Position numbers and translations under genes: made by a program | From: Limonium bicolor | Taxonomy: Eukaryota; Streptophyta; Magnoliopsida; Caryophyllales; Plumbaginaceae | Direction: 5' to 3' | Length of the DNA: 64,000 nt | NCBI GenBank assembly: GCA_023374045.1 | Contig: CM041778.1 | Coordinates: 366,394,831 to 366,458,830 of the forward strand | Shown here: piece after piece, positions 57,907 to 64,000 of the stretch | Position numbering within the stretch: the stretch's first letter is position 1 | Layout: each line of letters opens with the position of its first letter | Notes under the pieces: generated by a model | Told to the model about the DNA's origin: nothing | What the model saw: the letters and a program-made list of their open reading frames with translations, nothing else | Databases searched by the model: none

Positions 57907-58916
57907 CGCATTTTCTTAGCTACAGGTAATTGTAGCTAGATAGCTACATACATGAGGAGGGGTGTGCGTGAAGGAGGAGGCGAGCGTGACTGATCAGTTT
58001 TTTTTTATTTTTTTTCTTTTTCTTACTTAATCATAAAAACTTTAAATTATTATAACTTTTAATATATAAGTCCAAAATGAAAAAAATTATATCATTGTTC
58101 ATCTAAATTCGAGCTCTTCAAAATAAGACCAGTCATGGATATATTTTGACAACTTTTAAAAAAAATTATTTTTACATGTATACCATGATATTTTAATGTG
58201 AGGATGTATGTACATATTTTAATGAGAGAATGTACATGTTTTAATGTGACGATGTACATATTTAAATGTGAGAATGTACATGTTCTTGAATGAACATCTG
58301 TACATGTTTGTATGGTCATATGTACATGTTTGTATGACCGTCTGTACAAGTGTTCTTCCTTATATGTACAGGTTTTAATTTAAGAATGTACATATTTAAT
58401 GATTCGTACAGGTTTATATGACTATCTATATGATTTTAATGAGAGGATGTACATGTTTTTACGTGAGGATGTACATGTTTTAGTGAACATTTGTACATGT
58501 TTGTATGACCATCTGTACAAGTTTTCTTTTACGTTCTGTACACTATACATGTAAATAATTTTTTTAAAGTTGTCAAACATATGCATGACTGGTCTTGTTT
58601 TGAAGAGCTCGAATTTAGTTGAACAATGATATAATTTATTTTTATTTTGGACTTATATATTAAAAGTTACAATACTTTAAAGTTTTTGTGATAATGGAAA
58701 AAAAGAAAAAAATTAAAAAAAAAATGCAAAGCAAAACGGGAGGTGCTCACGTATGTACCAAGATAGTTTTCCATTTGAGTTTATTTAATTTTTTATTTTA
58801 CATACTAATTACTATGTTAGTAAGTGAAGTCATCCTATTTTACCATGTCATTCTAGCTTGCCATGTCAGCAGATGTAGCCATCCTGGCTACATGCAACTG
58901 TAGCTCAGAATGGCTG
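57907..58916. mobile_element. Foldback MITE family, copy 3 (complete)
   Basis: 1,010 bp. Outer inverted repeats CGCATTTTCTTAGCTACAG and, inward from the right, CAGCCATTCTGAGCTACAG. A perfect 8-bp duplication TTACTAAA lies at 57899-57906 and 58917-58924. Inner arms (about 58040-58180 and 58555-58690) match copies 1 and 2. The centre is a run of TGTACATGTTTNNATG-type units. No transposase. The 8-bp duplication favours hAT, but a 9-bp Mutator-type duplication with one mismatch is also possible. Confidence 0.8.
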
Positions 58917-58924
58917 TTACTAAA

Positions 58925-59039
58925 TAAGGACCACCTCAATTAATATACTATAAATACGTCCTAAAACATGTCTTTTTAATGTCAACAAGAATAACAGCTA
59001 ACCTTCACTTACATTTTGATTTTTCATCTCTAAAGGATG
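58925..59039. other. Short spacer
   Basis: No feature seen. Confidence 0.6.
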
Positions 59040-59230
59040 TGTTGGAGAATAAGTGTGAGTCCCACATTTAAAAATTAAATAGTTAGTAAGTAGTTCATAT
59101 ATAATTTATGGACTACTTCACCTAATGCTAATTGGTTTTAGGATGGAACCTCATGGATTATTGGACCTTATAGATATTTTATATAATTCCCTCTGTTGGA
59201 CCTATTCCTCCTGTTTTAATATTTCTAACA
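59040..59230. mobile_element. Small solo LTR (TRIM-like)
   Basis: 191 bp, TGTTGGAGAATAAG...ATTTCTAACA with a perfect 5-bp duplication GGATG (59035-59039, 59231-59235). Too short for an autonomous LTR family of known type; consistent with a TRIM/SMART-like LTR left after recombination. Confidence 0.8.
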
Positions 59231-60025
59231 GGATGTCACATTTGGGTTGATGATACCACCATATATTTTAGTTTTTTTTTAAAGATATTTTTAAGCTTCT
59301 TGGTGTTCTCTAAAATGAACCTTGCTTCACTTTCCGGTTATTTTTTTTCAACTCCATGTCTTCAATTTCCAACCATAATGTCTGTATGTGTATTTGTAAA
59401 AGGGTCAAGGACTAGAATATACATCTAGATGAAGCATCTTCAATTCTGCGAATGCTAGGAGTTGAAGAAGGGTCAGACCAAATACACTGTATTTCAGTCT
59501 AAGAAAAAATAAAATCGAATAACAGACACATGAAAGCGGTAGTTCTAGAAGAATATTGGTTAGAGGGCACAATACCCAGCATTATTCCTGATAAGGCTGG
59601 ACTCCCGCAACGCAGATAGCTCAACAAATACTATTCTGTCAAAGGCGACAAGCCCCCATCCTTCATTAAAAAAGAATTCAATCTTTTTAATTTTTTTTAA
59701 AAAAAACTAATCTTATTACTTTTCAACAATAAGGAAAAGTAGTAAGAGAATACCTGTCTTTATCAGTATTAAATAATTTAAATTGTTGTTTTTTGGACAG
59801 CACATTGGTTTTGTAACTTTTGTTGCCCCTTATAAACGGGAGAGGATTAGGTGACGGACGACTATTTTCCGTCGTGACGGAACTCTCCTTTTTAAAAAAA
59901 AATTAAAATTATATAGTAGTGGCATGGGCTTATATCCATTTGCCGGACGTAGGTTATTTCTATTTTATTTTTTAAATATTATAATGTTATTTTATCCTTT
60001 ACATAATACATATCTAAATATATAG
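59231..60025. other. Intergenic DNA
   Basis: AT-rich. A short imperfect palindrome GTGACGGACGACT...CCGTCGTGACGG near 59852-59880 may be the edge of an unrecognised DNA element. No gene. Confidence 0.5.
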
Positions 60026-60128
60026 TTTTTTTTTTTGGAATAAAGGGATGTGTATATATATAAATCAGAGGAAAGTAACATTAGATACATAGTAGCCCCA
60101 TGTATCTGATAACTAGAGAGAGCTTATG

Positions 60129-61580
60129 CTAGGGTAGGGGATGATTTGTAAAAATCTCCCTAGCAGTGAACAAACGCCTAAGGGCATAGGGAGGGAGGAA
60201 ACACAATCTCCCTGTCAGCACACACGAATAGCAATGTCCAAAAAAAACATAAAAAAATATACACAAAAGATTGGTACTCCTAGGCGCAGAGTACTCTATC
60301 AAGCCAGTCAAAGTCAGCGCTGGAACTTCCCATCCTTGTTGAAATGATGGCCTTGATAGCATATTTGATGTCGCTAACGATGTGGCAGGGGTCTCTGGCT
60401 TGGTTGGCCATGCTCGCTTGCATCTTTCTATCCAGAGGTGATATACAACGTTGGCGATAGCTGCTCGTTTAACTTGGTCAATCGGGCGGTGTCTCTTGCA
60501 GTAGCGAATGATCCAGTTGGCGCAGCTGCGAAGACTTTTCCGGTTGGTCGGGATTCCCAGCCAGTCACAGATAGTCCACCAAACCCTGCAAGAGTACATG
60601 CATTCAAAGAAAAGATGGTTGCTTGTCTCTTGAGCATGCTCATAGAGCCAGCATCGGTTAGCTAGACATATGCCCCAAGATTGGAGCCTATCACAAGTTT
60701 TAAGTCTGCCTTTAAGTGTAATCCATAGAATAAATTTAGCTTTGGGAATAGACCAAGATTTCCAACAGACATTGAACATGGAAAACCGAGGGGGGGAGAC
60801 ATCATTATAGAACGTGCTGACCCTGGGGCGGGTGGGATAGGAGTTGAAGAGCGACATGGCATCATTGAGAGACCCACATTGCTCTATCCACCAATCCCTA
60901 GCATGGAGGATGGCTTTCCAAGTCCTTGGGTCATTACCTTTGGCAGAGGTCATCCAAATGGAGTTGGAGTTAGGGATGAAAAGCTTATGGATCCATTGGA
61001 TCCAAAGGCGCTCAGTGTCATGAGTGATGGTAGAGATGGTCTTGAGCATGAAACATTTGTTCCATTTTAGGATATCCTTAAGACCCAGACCTCCATTTTT
61101 CTTGGTGTTAATGATAGCGCTCCAGGCCACAGAAGGAGTGGCATTACTATCAGCTTCGCCTGACCAGAGGAACGAGCGAAGGCACTTGGTGACTCTTTTG
61201 ATGACAATTTTAGGCATAGTGATGCAGGATGCCCAGAAGCCAACTATGCCAAAAAGAGTACTCTGAATGAGGGAGAGCCGTCCAGCAAAGGAGAGAGATT
61301 TACTTCCCCAAGCAGTGATGGTTTTACGGATACTGTCAAGGAGGGGATTGAAATCAACAGCTTTAGGTTTCCTTGCTGTGATCGGAATGCCCAGGTAGCG
61401 AAATGGAAACGACCCCTTGCTAAACCCTGTGAGAAGGACAAGCGATTCAGCGAGGGAAGTGTCAACCCCTCCTAGGAAAAGATCATATTTAGAGGGGTTA
61501 AGCATTAGAGAAGAGGTTGATTCTGTTAAGCAAGAGTGATATGGAGCTCTAGTCACCCCTACAGAATAAGAGGGCATCAT
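60129..61580 (-). pseudogene. LINE ORF2, RT C-terminus and zf-RVT domain
   Basis: 483 open codons. Contains 'MLNPSKYDLFLGG', 'FPFRYLGIPITARKPKAVDF', 'WGSKSLSFAGRLSLIQSTLF' and 'LRSFLWSGEAD', 'KKNGGLGLKDILKWNKCFML' (RT thumb region), then zf-RVT: 'FNVCWKSWSIPKAKFILWIT', 'RCWLYEHAQETSNHLFFEC', 'VWWTICDWLGI'. The catalytic FADD lies just outside its start, in another frame near 61583. The last 60 or so residues look like 3' UTR read-through. Separated from the upstream RT part by a frameshift and a stop near 61590. Confidence 0.85.
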
Positions 61581-61614
61581 CAGCGAAGAAGAGGTGAGTG
61601 ATACGGAGGGATTT

Positions 61615-62883
61615 TCAGGACGGGTGGTAGTGAAAGCCTGGAGCGGTGTAGAGCTGGTCGAGAAGACGGGAGAGCATATCCATTACGAGGGCAAACAAAT
61701 AGGGGGAAAGGGGATCACCTTGGCGCAACCCTCGCTTCCCTCTGAACGAAGTCGAGGGAGAGCCGTTAATGTTGATAGAAAAGGAGGTGGTGGTGACGCA
61801 CTGAAGGATCCAATTACTAAACTCAGGGGGGAAGTTTAGGAACGAGAGAGTGTCCTGAAGGAAACCCCAGTCGACGGTGTCAAAGGCCTTTCTAATATCC
61901 ACTTTCATAGTGCAACGAGGGGAGATGTGGGCTCTCTGGTAATTTTTCATAAGACACGAGCAGAGCTGGATGTTATCTGAAATGAGGCGGCCTTTGATGA
62001 AGGCTCCTTGGCTAGGATTGACCAGAATGGGGAGAACATTTTTAAGCCTGTCAGCCAAAATCTTACTAGTGATCTTGTACAGAGCATTGCAGCAGGAGAT
62101 AGGTCTGTAGTCGTTCGGGGCCGAGGCATTGTCAGATTTGGGAATAAGGGTGATGAGAGTGGCATTAATTTCTTTGAGCATCCGACCACTATGGAAAAAA
62201 CTTTTGATAGCTATACAAACGTCCTCACCAATAATGTCCCAGACAGCTTTAAAGAATTTAGCGGTGTAACCATCTGGGCCTGGGGCTTTATCATCTCCAA
62301 TGGAGAGGAGAGCGGATTTAATATCATTGTTATCAACAGGACGGATAAGGTGAGCCCAAGCAGAAGGGTCTAGAGTTCTAACCGGGACTAAATTGAGATC
62401 ATTAAGAGTATACGGGTGGGAAGCTCTAGTGCCTAACGCGTTTTGGAAGTGGGCCACTAAACAGTTCTCTATCTCCTTAGGGTCCTTCAGGGTTTCTCCA
62501 GACTCGTTAACAACAGCCGCAATAGAGTTTTTATTTCTTCTTGCCTTAATGGATCTATGAAAGAAGGAGGTATTAGAGTCAGCCAGCTTAAGCCACCTGG
62601 TCTTCGAGAGCTGGCGAAGAAAAAGAAGCTCATGAGCGTCCCTATTTAGGAGATTGTGCCTTAGGGTTTTTTCCAGGGAGACAAGGGTCGGGTTCCAAGG
62701 GTCCTCATCCAAGCTCCTCTGAACGTCACTAAGCTCATTTCTGATGGCTTGGCCTTTATCCCCAATGGAACCAAATTCAGTCTTATGGAGCTTTATGAGA
62801 CCAGTTCTAAGGAACCGAAGTCTTTGGACAATAGAGTAAAGCCGACTTCCAGATGGGGGGGGGGGGGGGGGGGGGGCTCCCAC
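61615..62883 (-). pseudogene. LINE ORF2, RT fingers and palm
   Basis: 422 open codons. After a proline run produced by the G tract come 'LLNRDAHELLFLRQLSKTRW', 'DSNTSFFHRSIKARRNKN', 'KAPGPDGYTAKFFKAVWDII', 'NDYRPISCCNALYKITSKIL', 'LVNPSQGAFIKGRLISDNIQ', 'KVDIRKAFDTVDW' (first catalytic Asp) and 'GLRQGDPLSPYLFALVMDML'. Reading ends at 61615, a few codons before the FADD box, which is in the next frame. This is reverse transcriptase for target-primed insertion. Confidence 0.9.
62855..62876. repeat. G22 homopolymer
   Basis: 22 consecutive G on the plus strand inside the LINE, between endonuclease and RT coding. Its length changes the downstream frame, and such runs are prone to replication slippage and to sequencing error. 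Confidence 0.9.
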
Positions 62884-62949
62884 GCTTCACGAACCAAAGG
62901 AAGGAGGGAGGGGTCTTTGGTCCAAAGGTTGAGAAACTTGAACCTTCTT

Positions 62950-63684
62950 TTACGGGGCGGGCGCGGGGAGGGAGATGATCATGGGGCTGTGGTCAGACAC
63001 CAAAGGGGGGAGAAAAGAAGCAAAGCTGGTGGGGTACACCAGGATCCATTCTTCGTTAACTAAAACCCTGTCAATTTTCCCAAGGATGCGGCCGTGATTG
63101 TGTTGATTGTTCCACCAGGTGTAGTAGCGCCCATAATAGCGAAGGTCCTGCAACTCAGCCCTTGAGACACACTCCGCAAAGTCACGGTAATCTCTTGGGT
63201 GAGGGTTGCGACTGCTTAGCCTATCTTGGGCGAAAAGGATATTATTAAAATCCCCAGCCACTACCCAGGGGCCTAAGATGCTTTGGCTTAGGTTGGAGAT
63301 GTCCTCCCATAGCTGAGCTCTTATAGCAGGGTTGTTTCTCCCGTAGACTACGGAGATGGTAAAGTCCATTGTACCCATAATGGTCGCCTTACAGGAGAGA
63401 ATCTGGTCAGAGCAGTGGATGGGGGAGAGAGTGATGATGGAGGGGTTGTAGAGAATCCAAATGCGGCCATAATTATCAGCCTCATAGTTATGAAGAAATC
63501 TCCAGGTGGGAAAGAAACGGGCTAGGATGGGAGAGTGGTTGTTGAGCGTGACATGAGTTTCGAGGAGGCCGAACGCACAAAGGTTGTTGTTGGCCACAAA
63601 TTTTTGGATTTCAAGGAGTTTGGGTTGTTCGTTACAACCCCTAATATTCCATATTGCAAGGTTCATATTGAGGGGTATATTCAC
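62950..63684 (-). pseudogene. LINE ORF2, AP-type endonuclease
   Basis: 244 open codons. 'NLAIWNIRGCNEQPKL' (start of the exo-endo-phos fold, catalytic N), 'LLETHVTLNN' (catalytic E), 'FTISVVYGRNN', 'WVVAGDFNNILFAQDR' (catalytic D and N), 'YTWWNNQHNHGRILGKIDRV' and 'LVSDHSPMIISL' (catalytic D and H). The full endonuclease fold is present with all usual residues; it nicks the target DNA. The ORF ends in a stop at 62950. Coding for the linker ('RRFKFLNLWTKDPSLLPLVR') continues in another frame to the G tract. Confidence 0.9.
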
Positions 63685-63690
63685 TACTTT

Positions 63691-64000
63691 TATAAAAAAA
63701 GTTTATATGACTATGTTCATATACACATATTATTAATTATTTAATGTGATAATATTTACCGATTAACATATATTTAAATACATTACATAGTTTAATCAGG
63801 TTGAATAAATTAAAAAAGTTGAATTAATGAAAAACATTAAGTTAAATATTCATATATTTTTAAAGAAAAAAAGTTGAATATACATAACTATTGATTAGTT
63901 TTTTAATATATATATATATATAAATGGAATATATATCAATTCAAAATTACATGCCTTAATCAATTGAATAATATATTTTTTAATAAAAAGTTGATAATAT
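63691..64000. other. AT-rich DNA at the window edge
   Basis: Contains a TA dinucleotide run near 63906-63921. No feature recognised. Confidence 0.6.

Larger units (their letters stand above)
60026..63690 (-). mobile_element. L1-like LINE, minus strand, ORF2 nearly complete
   Basis: A T11 run at 60026-60036 marks the poly-A tail. Upstream on the minus strand lie zf-RVT, RT and endonuclease regions in the order expected for ORF2, ending at 63684. No ORF1 is seen before 64000, so the copy is 5'-truncated or ORF1 is lost. Frame breaks near 61590, 62860-62876 (G run) and 62952 prevent one continuous ORF. Confidence 0.9.

Overview
The window is plant nuclear DNA, almost certainly from a flowering plant (eudicot-like). 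It is AT-rich, has one intron-bearing cellular gene, and is otherwise packed with plant-type transposable elements: Ty1/copia and Ty3/gypsy LTR elements with tRNA-iMet or Athila-type primer sites, L1-like LINEs, Stowaway, CACTA and hAT MITEs, and tRNA-headed SINEs. No species can be named from the sequence. No tRNA, rRNA, CRISPR or bacterial features are seen.

Layout. (1) 1-2944: AT-rich DNA, a C/A-rich simple repeat and copy 1 of a foldback MITE family. (2) 2945-17104: a degenerate minus-strand copia element, split inside its RNase H by an Athila-like gypsy element (3250-14030). That element carries gag and protease but no RT or integrase, and holds a CACTA element that itself contains a SINE-like unit. 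(3) 17105 to about 44565: a nest of long LTR-like sequences. Element C (18021-43204, 5-bp duplication GAAGT) interrupts element D. C contains a hAT MITE, element A (22863-31710, duplication GACGA) with element B inside it (23555-27792), a solo Athila-like LTR F (32275-33648, duplication GTTCA), and a decayed SIRE-like copia element E (34106-43005, duplication GGTGG) that holds a CACTA remnant and a SINE. (4) 44566-50680: a gene island with MITE copy 2, an inverted pair of Stowaway MITEs and the only cellular gene, a membrane-anchored SPRY-domain protein (48216-49884) that is frameshifted as read here. (5) 50685 to about 57800: an old LINE fragment split by a young copia element with an intact 1,519-codon gag-pol and nearly identical LTRs. 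(6) 57907-64000: MITE copy 3, a 191-bp solo LTR, and a minus-strand L1-like LINE with endonuclease, RT and zf-RVT regions broken by frameshifts and a 22-G run.

Insertion order can be read from target-site duplications: D before C; C before A before B; C before E before its SINE and CACTA remnant; copia H before the Athila-like element before CACTA before the SINE-like unit.

The most unusual signal is a class of GC-rich imperfect-palindrome tandem arrays, often with a period near 72 bp. They recur in otherwise unrelated LTR elements here (Athila-like LTRs and interior, the long LTRs A and B, element D). In two copies of one long-LTR family the palindrome core has been replaced while the position is kept. 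A second notable point is that an Athila-like and a SIRE-like element both carry a similar extra ORF 3' of their retroviral genes.
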